Assembly (NCBI GenBank): GCA_905233895.1
Contig: CAJOFL010000007.1
Location: 1 to 64,000, forward strand
Source: an uncultured Bacteroidales bacterium
GTDB taxonomy: Bacteria > Bacteroidota > Bacteroidia > Bacteroidales > P3
Length of the DNA stretch: 64,000 nucleotides
Reading direction: 5' to 3'
The notes below the pieces were generated by a model. The model was given only the letters and a program-made list of their open reading frames with translations. It ran no database searches and was not told the origin of the DNA. How positions within the stretch are numbered: position 1 is the stretch's first letter; each line of letters starts with the position of its first letter. Shown piece after piece: positions 24,454 through 33,781 of the stretch. A program made the translations under genes and the position numbers.

Positions 24454-25340
24454 ACGGCCATTACATCGCTTTCGCGCCGCTGCAGGGGTATACCGACGCT
24501 GTGTACCGACGGGCACACCGGGAGTGTGTCGGCGGGGTGGACGAGTACTACACGCCGTTCGTAAGGATTGAAAAGGGAGATGTGCGGCGAAAAGACCTGC
24601 GCGATACCGCCCCCTCGGCCAACGATGGTGTGCCTACGGTGCCCCAGGTGATAGCACGCGACGGCGACGAGTTCGCCCGCCTCTGCGACGCGCTGCAAGG
24701 GCAGGGGTGGGGCAGGATAGACCTTAATATGGGCTGTCCGTTTCCCATGCAGGTGAAGGCAGGCCGCGGAAGCGGACTGCTGCAACAGCCAGATAAGGTG
24801 GATGAGATATTAAAAGAGATGCTACGGCGACCCGAGGTGACCTTTTCCGTCAAGATGCGACTTGGACAGGAAAGCGAAGAGGAAGGGATGGCTGTGCTGC
24901 CTATCATCAATGAGATGCCGCTGCTGCATGTCACATTGCATCCAAGGCTGGGTCGACAACAGTACAAAGGAACGGCCGACAAGGAGGCGTTCCTGCGGTT
25001 CATGGAGGTGTGCAAGCACCCGATGGTGTATAATGGAGACGTTGTGGAAGTGGAGAACGGAGAGTGGAGAGTGGAGAATATCAAAGGAATTATGCTGGGT
25101 CGCGGATTGTTGGCACGGCCGTGGATGCTCGGCGACAAGGAGCCTCACGAGGTCATCAAGGAGATGCATGACATCGTCTATCGCCACGCCACGGAGCACC
25201 TCTGCGGCGACAGCCAGATACTATCGCACCTACACGCCTTCTGGGAGTATCTCGACATCCCTCACAAGCAGAAGAAAGCAATCATGAAAGCCACCACGCT
25301 ACTGCGCTACCGCGAGGCGGTGGCTGCTCTACAATTGTAA
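24450..25340 (+). CDS. tRNA-dihydrouridine synthase family protein
   Basis: A 296-residue flavoenzyme of the Dus family, which reduces uridines in tRNA with FMN and NADPH. Visible marks: APLQGYTDAVYRR at the start, the FMN/substrate segment DLNMGCPFPMQVKAGRGSGL with the catalytic Cys, and the GIMLGRGLLARPWM loop. Its start overlaps the stop of the rhodanese-MBL gene (ATGA). An extra VEVENGEWRVEN stretch encoded by a GTGGAGA microrepeat lies just before the GIMLGRG loop. Which tRNA position it modifies cannot be told from this reading. Confidence 0.88.
   Translation: MNGHYIAFAPLQGYTDAVYRRAHRECVGGVDEYYTPFVRIEKGDVRRKDLRDTAPSANDGVPTVPQVIARDGDEFARLCDALQGQGWGRIDLNMGCPFPMQVKAGRGSGLLQQPDKVDEILKEMLRRPEVTFSVKMRLGQESEEEGMAVLPIINEMPLLHVTLHPRLGRQQYKGTADKEAFLRFMEVCKHPMVYNGDVVEVENGEWRVENIKGIMLGRGLLARPWMLGDKEPHEVIKEMHDIVYRHATEHLCGDSQILSHLHAFWEYLDIPHKQKKAIMKATTLLRYREAVAALQL
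25045..25079. repeat. In-frame microrepeat inside the Dus gene
   Basis: Units of GTGGAGA(GA) and GAACGGAGA run over about 35 nt and are translated as VEVENGEWRVEN. The tract looks like the intergenic microrepeats elsewhere in the window but has stayed in frame. Confidence 0.5.
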
Positions 25341-25345
25341 CAGGA

Positions 25346-26128
25346 TTACCTAACCTTGTACCAAATCTTCGTCTCCATACGGTTTGGCAACAGCTTAATC
25401 AGCACGGGAACAATGTAGTTCATCAAGCCGGGCTTCACCACATGTCGGCGGTGCAACATGCCTCGAAGAGCGCGACGCACAAGCCATTGGGGTGTGCGAA
25501 TTAATCCAATGGCGATGCCGAGTTTCATCAATCTCGGGTTCATCTGATAGAGCGGCGTTGCAACTGCGGCCGGTAGTACTGTTGTAACGCCGACGCCGTA
25601 GGGCCGCATCTCAAAAAACAACGACTTGGAGTAGCTCTTGAGATATGCTTTCGTGGCCGAATACATCGTGATGCCAGGAGCGGGAATCTGGGCAGTCATC
25701 GATGACATGTTGACGATGTATCCACGGCGGTGTTCTTTCATGGCCTCGCCGAAGAGCATCATCAGCCGCGTTGGAGTAGAGACTTGCAACTGCAGCATGG
25801 TGAGGGCCTTGTCCTGCGTAGCGGTATCTATCTCGTGGAAGAAAAATATACCGGCGTTGTTGACCAGTATATCGATATCAAGCTGCTGCTGACGGCAGTA
25901 TTTCCAAATCTCGTCGGCTGCTTCATCGCTTGCGAGGTCAATATAGAGACCCCACGTTTGCACACCATACTTTTCGGAGATTTCCTTTGGAAGTACTTCG
26001 AGCAGTTCCTGTTGGTTAGACACCATCAGCACGTTGCAACCCATAGCGGCCAACTGGCGACAATATTCCAGGCCCATACCCGAAGTGCCACCAGTAACCA
26101 ACGCATTATATCCTTTAATGTCTCTCAT
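25346..26128 (-). CDS. Short-chain dehydrogenase/reductase
   Basis: A 260-residue SDR enzyme. The nucleotide-binding motif is TGGTSGMG (12-19), followed by NNAG and the catalytic S...YSATK set. The C-terminal tail has a hydrophobic stretch (LMNYIVPVLIKLLPN) like SDRs that act on lipids or ketoacyl groups, so membrane contact is possible. The substrate is unknown. It is the last gene of the eight-gene minus-strand operon and ends 5 nt from the convergent Dus gene. Confidence 0.88.
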   Translation of the reverse strand: MRDIKGYNALVTGGTSGMGLEYCRQLAAMGCNVLMVSNQQELLEVLPKEISEKYGVQTWGLYIDLASDEAADEIWKYCRQQQLDIDILVNNAGIFFFHEIDTATQDKALTMLQLQVSTPTRLMMLFGEAMKEHRRGYIVNMSSMTAQIPAPGITMYSATKAYLKSYSKSLFFEMRPYGVGVTTVLPAAVATPLYQMNPRLMKLGIAIGLIRTPQWLVRRALRGMLHRRHVVKPGLMNYIVPVLIKLLPNRMETKIWYKVR

Positions 26129-26140
26129 TTCCCGGGAAGA

Positions 26141-28363
26141 TTATTTTTTGTACCGTTCTATTAATTCGGAACGGTATTTCTCGGCAATCTTGCGGGCTAT
26201 CGCCACTCCGTCGCCCATGGGAACGGCGCTGAACGATCCGATGCGTTCGCGCCACCATTGGCCTTCGTAGCGGCAAATCCGGTCGTGGAAGGCTTTCTCG
26301 TCGAAAGGTTTGCCGGCTTCGACGGCGGCATTGACATCCTTGAAGAACTCGCGCCAACGATAGGCGTAGTAGGTCGCGGTGAGGCCCGCCCATGCGCGGC
26401 TGCCGTATTCGTTGAGCAGCGCGTCGTCCTCGCCCCAGGTGGTGATGAGGTTGCGGGCGTTGCTTTCGTAGTAGTCTTTCTCATCGTCAGTGGTGCCGAT
26501 GGCTCGTGCGTCGCGAATCCAACGGCCCAGCAGGAAGGCGCTCTCGGTGGCCAGCAGCGAGTCGGTGTCGTCAAGGATGGTGGTCATGCGCTGCTCAAGT
26601 TCACGCATATGGTCGTAGTCCTTCTCCTTGTAGGCTTTCACATAGTCGGCGTAGAGGTCGCCGAACCAGTTGCCCAGCAGCTGGCGGGTGATGTTTACGA
26701 TGTCGAAATGGCGGGTGCGGCTCTCGCTGCCGGCGGCCAGCAGGTTATCGAGCACGTCGAGCAGCACGATATTGCTGTAGCGGTAGGTCGGCGCTATGTA
26801 GTACTGATGGTATTCGCCCATCGTGGGTCGCTGGTTGATGCGCACCATCTGGCCGGGCGACGAGACTTTGTTGTATACGCTGTCGGCCAGCAGTTTCCAT
26901 GCCGCCCGCATCGCGTCGTCCACCTTTCCGGCCCTTTGGTCGGCCAACCGCTCGACCCATGCGCTAACGTCCTTCGTGAGCGGGTTGTTCCATGCCTTCT
27001 CGAAGACATACTCATACATGAATGGGTTGCAGTCGAAACCCTCGAGGGTCGAGCCAATGCCCGCGAAGTTGCTGCCGCCATGCTCGAAAGCCCGTTCGAT
27101 GCGGACGTTGACCGTATCGAGGTTGCCGGCGAGCATCGAGTTGCCTCCGAAATTGCCCAGATAGCACCAGATGTACGGTACACCGTAGTAGGCGTTGGTG
27201 CGCTCCCATACCGGCTGACGCTCGCAGTAGTAGTCGAGCAGCAGGCGCTGCTCCTTGGGCATCGAGGTGATGTAGGCTTCGATACGGTTGTCCACCTCCC
27301 AGTATTGGCGCTCGTTCCAGAAGAGCCATGTCATCTCGAGCCAGGTGGCTTCGGGGTCGGCGGCCACGAGCGACTCGTAGACCTGACGGCTCACGCGCCC
27401 CAGATATTCAGGCTCCCAGCTGGGCGGTATCATCTCATTGAAGATGTCGATGCCGTAGATATGGTCTGTGCCGAACATTTCGATTTCCTTCTCGATGAAT
27501 CGCTTCTGTATCTCGGCATAGAGCGGACTTTCGGGGTCGAGGAACTGGCACCAGCAGGTGGTGTCGAATCCCGCCCAGTCGCCCAGCGAGGCCAACGGTG
27601 CGTCGGGGTGGATGCGCTTGATGCAGGGCGGAACATGGCCGGCGAAGCCAGGCAGTACGGGCTTCATGTTCAGTTCCCGCTCGCGGGCGACAATCTTCTT
27701 CTGCAGTTCTTTCTGGTTCTCGAGCCAGCCCATGGGCAACGGGCCTCCCCAGCGGTCGATGTTTTGCATGCGGTGCCACGGGAGATGTGCCGGACCAGTA
27801 AAGTAGCTTCGTATCTCCTCATCGGTGAGGCCCATCTCGCTCCACACTTCGTACCATACGGCTTCCTGACCCGTGATGGCCAGCGGCAGGTTGATGCCCT
27901 GCAAGGCCATCCAATCGATGAAATGTTCCCACTGCTCCCAGTTCCACCACGGCATGGTGTAGCCGTAGGTGCAGTAGTTGAGGAAGAAACGTTCCGGCAC
28001 TCTAGCCTGGAGGCTCACCTTATTAGGCACCTTGGGCATCACAGACGGCACCTCAAGAGGCTCCTCTTTAAACCACGAATACTGCGCCAGACAGTAGTAC
28101 TTCAGGTAGTGGTTCAGACCCACGGCCATACTGTTGGCGTTGTTGCCGCGGATGATGAGTTTGCGGCCTTTGCTCTCCAGCTCGAAACGGTCGACTGAAT
28201 CGGATGGTAGTTGTTCCAAGACGATGTATTTGGCATATTGCGGCACCACACGTTTAACAAGCCCACGCATGGCGACAATGTCGGGCTCATGCTCTGTCAG
28301 TGTGCAGGCCAAAAGTCCAAATATAAGGAACAGACCCAATACCAAACCAAGCGTTTTCTTCAT
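26141..28363 (-). CDS. Alpha-N-acetylglucosaminidase lipoprotein (GH89)
   Basis: A 740-residue protein with a lipoprotein signal (GLLAC, Cys20). The NAGLU domain order is clear: a small N-terminal alpha/beta domain, a catalytic barrel with MPWWNWEQWEHFIDWMALQG and the catalytic-Glu segment YGIDIFNEMIPPSWEP, and an all-helical C-terminal domain. The enzyme removes terminal alpha-linked GlcNAc, as found in heparan sulfate and some mucin glycans. The lipobox suggests a surface or periplasmic location. It lies in an operon with a lipoprotein of unknown role and an SDR, not within a typical SusCD locus. Confidence 0.93.
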   Translation of the reverse strand: MKKTLGLVLGLFLIFGLLACTLTEHEPDIVAMRGLVKRVVPQYAKYIVLEQLPSDSVDRFELESKGRKLIIRGNNANSMAVGLNHYLKYYCLAQYSWFKEEPLEVPSVMPKVPNKVSLQARVPERFFLNYCTYGYTMPWWNWEQWEHFIDWMALQGINLPLAITGQEAVWYEVWSEMGLTDEEIRSYFTGPAHLPWHRMQNIDRWGGPLPMGWLENQKELQKKIVARERELNMKPVLPGFAGHVPPCIKRIHPDAPLASLGDWAGFDTTCWCQFLDPESPLYAEIQKRFIEKEIEMFGTDHIYGIDIFNEMIPPSWEPEYLGRVSRQVYESLVAADPEATWLEMTWLFWNERQYWEVDNRIEAYITSMPKEQRLLLDYYCERQPVWERTNAYYGVPYIWCYLGNFGGNSMLAGNLDTVNVRIERAFEHGGSNFAGIGSTLEGFDCNPFMYEYVFEKAWNNPLTKDVSAWVERLADQRAGKVDDAMRAAWKLLADSVYNKVSSPGQMVRINQRPTMGEYHQYYIAPTYRYSNIVLLDVLDNLLAAGSESRTRHFDIVNITRQLLGNWFGDLYADYVKAYKEKDYDHMRELEQRMTTILDDTDSLLATESAFLLGRWIRDARAIGTTDDEKDYYESNARNLITTWGEDDALLNEYGSRAWAGLTATYYAYRWREFFKDVNAAVEAGKPFDEKAFHDRICRYEGQWWRERIGSFSAVPMGDGVAIARKIAEKYRSELIERYKK

Positions 28364-28378
28364 ATCGGTTCTCTATTA

Positions 28379-29359
28379 TCAGTTCTCATCTATTTTTACT
28401 GCCGGCCAGCCGTAATCCTGATAGTAGTGGACGGGGAGTCCGTTTTGCTGTACGTATTCGGCTAGCTGTTCCTTGCGGACGGCTTCGCGCACCTGCTCGT
28501 TGGAGTGCATGTTCTGGTAGATGTCGTAGTGCTCGCCGAAGATACGCTTGGCACTCGCCTGATTGAATGCACCGTCGACCGTCTGCTCGAAGAAAAGCAC
28601 CCTGTAGGTGTCGTCGATCTTCTCGAGGGTCATCAGGCCAGAATGATTGCCGCCTGAGACGCACTCCAGCGTATCGCCCGAGGCGGTGTACCACAGCACC
28701 CAGAAGTCGCCCCACACGAAGCATAACGATGCCGTGTTGTCGCCCTCATCTTCGGAAGCGCAGCGGGAGTCTTCTTCGTTCATTTCCGACACAATCATCA
28801 GCACAGGAACGCACAACTCGCCTTTGAGATACTGTTCGCCGATTTCAGCAACCAGATAGTCGCTTATGGCTTTGCGGACGGCCTGCTCCTCGCGGTTGAT
28901 GGCGATATGGTGGATGCAGTCGGCCTTGTGCAGGTCGAAGTCGGACATCAGCCAGCGTCCGTCCACCTTCTCCATATAGAGTTTGTGCTCTTCGATATCA
29001 CTCTCGGGGTCGAAACTACCGTCCTCCCACTTCTGGCGCACATTGATGGTGGCAGTGGCATGAGTCCGGTCCACCCGCTTGACTTCCTTCACCATGTAGT
29101 CGGCAATCGTGCCGCCGTTGCCGGTAACGAAATAGTAGAGCCACTCGTGATCCATCGCCTCGTGGTTAGGGAGGTGGTTGAACATCGTGTCGAGCACATT
29201 ATAGAAATCCTCCGTCATATAGTCGCGCGACTGCTCCAGCAGCTCGTGGTCGGGGATGTACTTGCACAGCTCCGCTGCGCGTTCCTTCAGTTGCTTTTCG
29301 CTGTCGCCGCATGCCGTAAGCAGCAGCGCTGTAGCCAGTATCAGAAGTGTTCTTTTCAT
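28379..29359 (-). CDS. Hypothetical lipoprotein
   Basis: A 326-residue protein with a lipobox (LLTAC, Cys17). Mature sequence is acidic and mixes helices with beta patterns; the segment EEHKLYMEKVDGRWLMSDFD resembles NTF2-like or 'DUF4348-like' lipoprotein segments, but I cannot assign it. Its start overlaps the stop of the methyltransferase gene by 4 nt and it precedes the GH89 gene by 15 nt. It belongs to the long minus-strand operon. Confidence 0.7.
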   Translation of the reverse strand: MKRTLLILATALLLTACGDSEKQLKERAAELCKYIPDHELLEQSRDYMTEDFYNVLDTMFNHLPNHEAMDHEWLYYFVTGNGGTIADYMVKEVKRVDRTHATATINVRQKWEDGSFDPESDIEEHKLYMEKVDGRWLMSDFDLHKADCIHHIAINREEQAVRKAISDYLVAEIGEQYLKGELCVPVLMIVSEMNEEDSRCASEDEGDNTASLCFVWGDFWVLWYTASGDTLECVSGGNHSGLMTLEKIDDTYRVLFFEQTVDGAFNQASAKRIFGEHYDIYQNMHSNEQVREAVRKEQLAEYVQQNGLPVHYYQDYGWPAVKIDEN

Positions 29360-29817
29360 ATTGGATTGTGTTGTTTTTCTAATTGCAACAGGAATTGCTT
29401 CTTCTCAATGCCATAGGCGTAGCCGGTCAGCGAGCCGTCGCTACCAACGACTCGATGGCAGGGAACGATGATTGCTATGGGGTTACGGCCAACGGCCTGA
29501 CCTACCGCTTGCGCCGAGCGGCAACCGACGCGGCGGGCCAACTCTCCATACGATATCGTTTGTCCGTAGGGGATTTCCACGAGGGCCTGCCAGACGCGCT
29601 GCTGGAAATCTGTTCCCCTGAGGGAAATAGGTGGCATGAAGTCGGGCTGACGGCCAGAGAAGTAGAAGTCGAGCCAACGGAGAGAGACTTCAAGACATCG
29701 AGACTTCAAGACTCCAAGACTCGGAGAGGTACCAAAACGGAGGCCAACGAGGACTTCGCCGTCTAAGGTCAGCGAAATGAGGCCGATGGAGCTGTCGTAT
29801 AGGGCCGTGTGGGTCAT
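29356..29817 (-). CDS. ogt: Methylated-DNA-protein cysteine methyltransferase
   Basis: A 153-residue repair protein that takes O6-alkyl groups from guanine onto its own cysteine. The active site IIVPCHRVVGSDGSLTGY is intact, with the helix-turn-helix part (YGQTISYGELARRVG) before it. The N-terminal domain is short and includes a GTCTTGAAGTCTC-type microrepeat stretch (29684-29731) coding for LGVLKSRCLEVSLRW. It overlaps the CDF gene upstream and the lipoprotein gene downstream by 4 nt each, so translation is coupled. Confidence 0.93.
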   Translation of the reverse strand: MTHTALYDSSIGLISLTLDGEVLVGLRFGTSPSLGVLKSRCLEVSLRWLDFYFSGRQPDFMPPISLRGTDFQQRVWQALVEIPYGQTISYGELARRVGCRSAQAVGQAVGRNPIAIIVPCHRVVGSDGSLTGYAYGIEKKQFLLQLEKQHNPI

Positions 29818-30698
29818 TTGGTAGGCTCTACGTGAAGGGTGATATGGGTACGGTCGCCGAAACGGGCCTTAAGGGCCTGTTCTATCTCGCAGGTGCAAGC
29901 ATGCGACTCGGCAAGGGGCATATGGCCGTCCATGCGGATATGCAGCTCGATGGCGTAGCGGCTGCCAATGCGGCGGGTGCATAGGTGGTGCGGGTCGCGT
30001 ACGTCGGGGAAGGAGGTGACGATATCTAGTATTTCTTTCTCCACATCGTCAGGCAGCGAAGCCTCCATCAGTTCGTCTAAGCCACCCTTCAGCAATTTCC
30101 ACGCCACACGGAGGATGAACAGCGAGACGACGAATCCCGCCAGCGGGTCGAGTACCGTCCAGCGGTCGCCAAGGAGTATGGCTCCGCCAATACCCAACAA
30201 GGTGCCGAGCGACGACAGGGCGTCACTGCGATGGTGCCAGGCATTGGCCTCCACAGCAGGGGAATTCAACGCTTTGCCGCGTCGCACGGTATACTGGTAC
30301 ACCAGTTCTTTCAGCAATATGGATACCACCGCAGCCCACAGAGCCAGCATGCCAGGGGCTGGAAGCGTGCCGCCGTGATACCAGAACAGCAGCGATTCTA
30401 CCGCCTTACAGCCGATGCCAACGGCAACCGCCGCGAGCGCAATGCCGATAATGGTGGTTGCCAGCGTCTCGTATTTCCCGTGGCCATAGTCGTGGCCAAC
30501 ATCCTCGGGCTTGCCGCTGATGCGCACAAAGAGGAACACCACAGCATCAGTCAGCAGGTCGGAGAGCGAATGCACCGCGTCGGCCGTCATGGCGGCGCTA
30601 TGCCCCACAATGCCTGCCACAAACTTAAACACAGTGAGCAGAACATTCGCCGCACTGCCCACCAACGTCACCTTGAATATCTCTTTTTCTCGTGACAT
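29814..30698 (-). CDS. Cation diffusion facilitator transporter
   Basis: A 294-residue inner membrane protein of the CDF family, which exports divalent metals such as Zn, Fe, Mn or Co in exchange for protons. Site A residues are seen in helix 2 (TADAVHSLSDLLTD) and helix 5 (EANAWHHRSDALSS), the HDYGHGKYE loop follows helix 2-3, and the cytoplasmic C-terminal domain ends with ITLHVEPTK. Six membrane helices can be counted. Metal specificity cannot be read safely. Confidence 0.92.
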   Translation of the reverse strand: MSREKEIFKVTLVGSAANVLLTVFKFVAGIVGHSAAMTADAVHSLSDLLTDAVVFLFVRISGKPEDVGHDYGHGKYETLATTIIGIALAAVAVGIGCKAVESLLFWYHGGTLPAPGMLALWAAVVSILLKELVYQYTVRRGKALNSPAVEANAWHHRSDALSSLGTLLGIGGAILLGDRWTVLDPLAGFVVSLFILRVAWKLLKGGLDELMEASLPDDVEKEILDIVTSFPDVRDPHHLCTRRIGSRYAIELHIRMDGHMPLAESHACTCEIEQALKARFGDRTHITLHVEPTK

Positions 30699-30704
30699 TG
30701 TCGA

Positions 30705-31445
30705 TTACAGTTCCTTGACGGGGAAGGCGAAGTAGGTGTCGGGGAAGGGCTCGTCCTTGAGGGTGAAATGCCACCATTCGCAGTCGTAGGGCTTGAAGCC
30801 GTGGGCCAGCATGGCGCGACGCAGAATCATGCGATTCTCGAACTGCTGAGCGGTGAGTGAACCCCCGGTATACTCCCCGGTCTCAAGATTGCCACAATAG
30901 TCGGGGTGGCTCTCGCGACCAAACCAGTCGAAGGTGCCGCCCATGTCGACTTCCTTCTCGCTGCGCATGTCAAAAAGCGTCAGGTCGAGCGTCGAGCCGC
31001 GCGAGTGGCCACTCTTAGTGGCAATATAGTCTTTGATAAATAGGCTGTCCTTCGACTCGTTAGGGTAGAAGTAGGGCTTCATAAGCGTGTCGGCGAGGTC
31101 TTTGCCCCAGCGCACGAAGTGGTCAACTCCCATCTGCGGACGATAGGCGTCGTAGATCTTCAGGCGGTAGCCCATTGCTTTTAGGTCGTCGCTTACGGCC
31201 TTCAGACTGTCGGCAGCCTCGCGAGTGAGGAGTGCCGTAGGCTGCAGATAGCCATCGATACGCGTTCCAACGAAGTTATAGGTGCCGAAGTAGCGTATCT
31301 CCAGAATAGCGTCGGGCACCACATCGGTGATGTTGACAAACTGCGAGGCGTCGTCCTCAGGTGCCAACTGGATTTCTTTGTCGGCGCAGCTACATGCAAG
31401 GGCGAGTAAGCTGCACAGCATGACTGGAATAAGTGCTTTTTTCAT
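30705..31445 (-). CDS. D-alanyl-D-alanine dipeptidase-like (VanX type, M15)
   Basis: A 246-residue exported protein with a lipoprotein-like signal (LALACSC). The zinc-enzyme pattern SGHSRGSTLDLTLFD gives the SxHxxGxxxD ligands, and EWWHFTL supplies the catalytic Glu and third ligand His. AYRPQ is the family's substrate-binding arginine region. Such enzymes split D-Ala-D-Ala; here a role in cell-wall turnover or nutrition is more likely than glycopeptide resistance because no van ligase or regulator is present. Confidence 0.9.
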   Translation of the reverse strand: MKKALIPVMLCSLLALACSCADKEIQLAPEDDASQFVNITDVVPDAILEIRYFGTYNFVGTRIDGYLQPTALLTREAADSLKAVSDDLKAMGYRLKIYDAYRPQMGVDHFVRWGKDLADTLMKPYFYPNESKDSLFIKDYIATKSGHSRGSTLDLTLFDMRSEKEVDMGGTFDWFGRESHPDYCGNLETGEYTGGSLTAQQFENRMILRRAMLAHGFKPYDCEWWHFTLKDEPFPDTYFAFPVKEL

Positions 31446-31447
31446 AA

Positions 31448-31894
31448 CTATTTGATGATTTGCGACGTATGATTCTTAGTATCCACCTTGCCAATTGCAT
31501 CGACGATGACGCCTTTCTCATCTATGACGTAGGTTGTGCGGAGGGTGCCCATTGTAACCTTGCCGTAGTTTTTCTTCTCGCCCCAGGCTTCGTAGGCCTT
31601 GAGAATGGTCATGTCGGTGTCGGCGATGAGGTGGAACGGCAACTGGTACTTTTCGATGAACTTCTGGTGCGAGGCGGCACTGTCCTTGCTCACACCGAGC
31701 ACGTTGTAGCCCAATGCTAGGAACCGCTCGTAGTTGTCTCGCAGGTCGCAGGCCTCGGCAGTGCAGCCAGGAGTGCTATCCTTCGGGTAGAAATACAAAA
31801 CCAGCTTCTTGCCTTTGTAGTCGGCGAGGCTTACCCGCTCGCCCGTTTCAATCACGCCCTCGAAATGAGGGGCTTTGGTACCAATCTGTAACAT
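31448..31894 (-). CDS. bcp: Thioredoxin-dependent thiol peroxidase
   Basis: A 148-residue peroxiredoxin of the BCP/PrxQ group. The motif DSTPGCTAEACDLRD contains the peroxidatic Cys and the resolving Cys five residues on, the atypical 2-Cys arrangement. It reduces hydrogen peroxide and organic peroxides in the cytoplasm with thioredoxin. It starts 12 nt after the DUF4153 gene and ends 2 nt before the dipeptidase gene, inside the same operon. Confidence 0.95.
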   Translation of the reverse strand: MLQIGTKAPHFEGVIETGERVSLADYKGKKLVLYFYPKDSTPGCTAEACDLRDNYERFLALGYNVLGVSKDSAASHQKFIEKYQLPFHLIADTDMTILKAYEAWGEKKNYGKVTMGTLRTTYVIDEKGVIVDAIGKVDTKNHTSQIIK

Positions 31895-31906
31895 ATTTTG
31901 AATAAG

Positions 31907-33592
31907 TTAGTCTTTTATCAATGCACACAAAACCTCGCCGAATCCCATGTGGTTGCTGGCGGAGTCGCACTCTATGTGGAAGAATTCGAATACCATCAGA
32001 ATACGCCCGTCAGGCGAACGGTAGGTGCAGAGTTCCTCCTCGTGGTTCTCCACCGTCTGGCGATCGAGGTTGCTTTCGAGGGTATAACCTATCTTTGCCA
32101 ACTGAACGGCGAGCACAGAATCGGCTTCTATGATAGTGTCGTCGAGCCTAATTTTCCCGTCGCTAACACTTATATGGGAATACAACCGGCTGTAACCGCC
32201 GATATCTGCAATCTCGATAGACTTATTGGGATTTACCCATATCTGCTTGGCAACCGGTTCAACCTCAAGTTCCTCTGGATAGTCGTTGTAGCGGTCAACA
32301 CTCCACGAAACTGCATAGTCGGCCGTTTTCCTAGAAAGGTGGTCTATGTATTCCGCTTTGGTTACGCCGAATCGATTCTGGACGGTAGCGGAATCAGCAA
32401 GGTCGTTCTCTATATATTTCATTGCTTGATAGACAGCGCGATGCTCTCGGCGGTAGGCAGAATCGGCCTCGTCGCGCGAAGGTAGCGTCAATACACCGTC
32501 GTCGGTCAGGAGATTCAGTTTTTCAGCGTACTGCTTAATCACAGCCGTCTGCGAGCGCAGCGACACCTGACGGGCTGACAGTGGGCCGCCCACGGCCACA
32601 ATCAACCCGACGACAACATATCCAGCAAGGAACCAATATCCACCGCGTGAGGTCTTGAACAGCGACAATATGGCGAACGCCGTCATCAGCACACCGGTGG
32701 CCACCAATATGCATCGGTCGATAGTGAAGCCATACTGGCCGATGCGGTAGCCTGTGGCCACCCAGAACAGCACCACCAAAGGCAGCGCTATCAATCCGAA
32801 CCAGCGGAAGTACCACCCCAGGGGCTGCTTCTGCAGCATTGGCCGCAGCCAGCGCACCGCCACGGCTGCGCCAATGAACATCGACACCATCGTGGCCACC
32901 GACCCTTTGGGCAGGTCCCAGCGTATCACAATCATTGCCAGATAGACATACAGCACCACGTTGTATATCAGCAGGGCAATGGTGAGCAGCCAATTTACCA
33001 GCACTTGTTCGAGGCGTCTGGCCGCAGGTCTCTCGTTGCTGCTCTCCATGCCGATGAACAGCATCGGTGTGAGCAGCACAAAGCAAACGATTGCTATGTA
33101 TTCTTCGGCATTACGCCACGACGGCGAGAATAGGGTCTGGATAGAAACATCGATGAGCAGGAGTAGGATGAACGTCAGCATCCCGATACCGGCGGCCACC
33201 ACCAACGAGCGTACCAAGCTGAAGAAGCGCGCATTGAAGTCGCGGTAGCCACGTGCCAGCATATACACCGCCGGAAGCAGCGCCGTCAAGAGCCAGTATT
33301 CGGTCATCCCGTGCCACTCTGCCGACAGCAGTGCCGTCAGTGCATAGAGCGGCAGCACGGCCCAGTAGGCCACAGCCACCCACCACTTGCTGCGATGGAA
33401 CGACAAGCACAACGCCGCCACTGTGGCGAAACTGGCGTAGTAGGCCGGCATCTGCCACCAAGGGGTGCCCTTCAAAATCGTCGACACCGTGGCATGTAGC
33501 AGCACAATCAGTTCCACAGGGTGGCTCGTAAACCCTTTCCACATCCGCATCACCCAGGCGGCGACACGCTCAGCAGACTTCTTCTTGCTCAT
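31907..33592 (-). CDS. DUF4153 multi-pass membrane protein
   Basis: From the chosen start it has 561 residues: a basic N-terminus (MSKKKSAERVAAW), about ten to twelve membrane helices, and a soluble C-terminal part of about 190 residues with a final FEFFHIECD. The pattern matches DUF4153 proteins, whose function is unknown. A longer frame opens at 33670, but a consensus promoter lies at 33615-33646 within it, so the ATG at 33592 is preferred. It is the first gene of the eight-gene minus-strand operon. Confidence 0.8.
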   Translation of the reverse strand: MSKKKSAERVAAWVMRMWKGFTSHPVELIVLLHATVSTILKGTPWWQMPAYYASFATVAALCLSFHRSKWWVAVAYWAVLPLYALTALLSAEWHGMTEYWLLTALLPAVYMLARGYRDFNARFFSLVRSLVVAAGIGMLTFILLLLIDVSIQTLFSPSWRNAEEYIAIVCFVLLTPMLFIGMESSNERPAARRLEQVLVNWLLTIALLIYNVVLYVYLAMIVIRWDLPKGSVATMVSMFIGAAVAVRWLRPMLQKQPLGWYFRWFGLIALPLVVLFWVATGYRIGQYGFTIDRCILVATGVLMTAFAILSLFKTSRGGYWFLAGYVVVGLIVAVGGPLSARQVSLRSQTAVIKQYAEKLNLLTDDGVLTLPSRDEADSAYRREHRAVYQAMKYIENDLADSATVQNRFGVTKAEYIDHLSRKTADYAVSWSVDRYNDYPEELEVEPVAKQIWVNPNKSIEIADIGGYSRLYSHISVSDGKIRLDDTIIEADSVLAVQLAKIGYTLESNLDRQTVENHEEELCTYRSPDGRILMVFEFFHIECDSASNHMGFGEVLCALIKD

Positions 33593-33614
33593 AACATCGT
33601 TGGTTTTCAAACTG

Positions 33615-33646
33615 CAAAAATACACTTTTTTTGCAACACCGCCAAA
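33615..33646 (-). promoter_or_regulatory. Consensus promoter of the eight-gene operon
   Basis: Minus strand: TTTG (33646-33643), 20-nt spacer, TATTTTTG (33622-33615). The predicted start lies about 15 nt before the ATG at 33592. Confidence 0.75.
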
Positions 33647-33781
33647 TTTACATTCCATTACAACTGGCAATCAAACTCCTGAACCATCCGCCGCCCATCC
33701 AGCACCAGCCCGAACCGAGCCAAACAAGCCGTCAAAAGCAAATGTTAAAACAAAACGCATAATCATCTATATTTCAGCATT

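Noticed and set aside
26258-28198. Long plus-strand open frame (646 codons) opposite the GH89 gene
   Set aside because: It is the antisense shadow of a GC-rich gene with clear NAGLU motifs; its own translation is low-complexity and has no domain.
30705-31445. Glycopeptide resistance (vanX) locus
   Set aside because: No ligase, dehydrogenase or two-component genes beside it; VanX-like dipeptidases are widespread in wall turnover.
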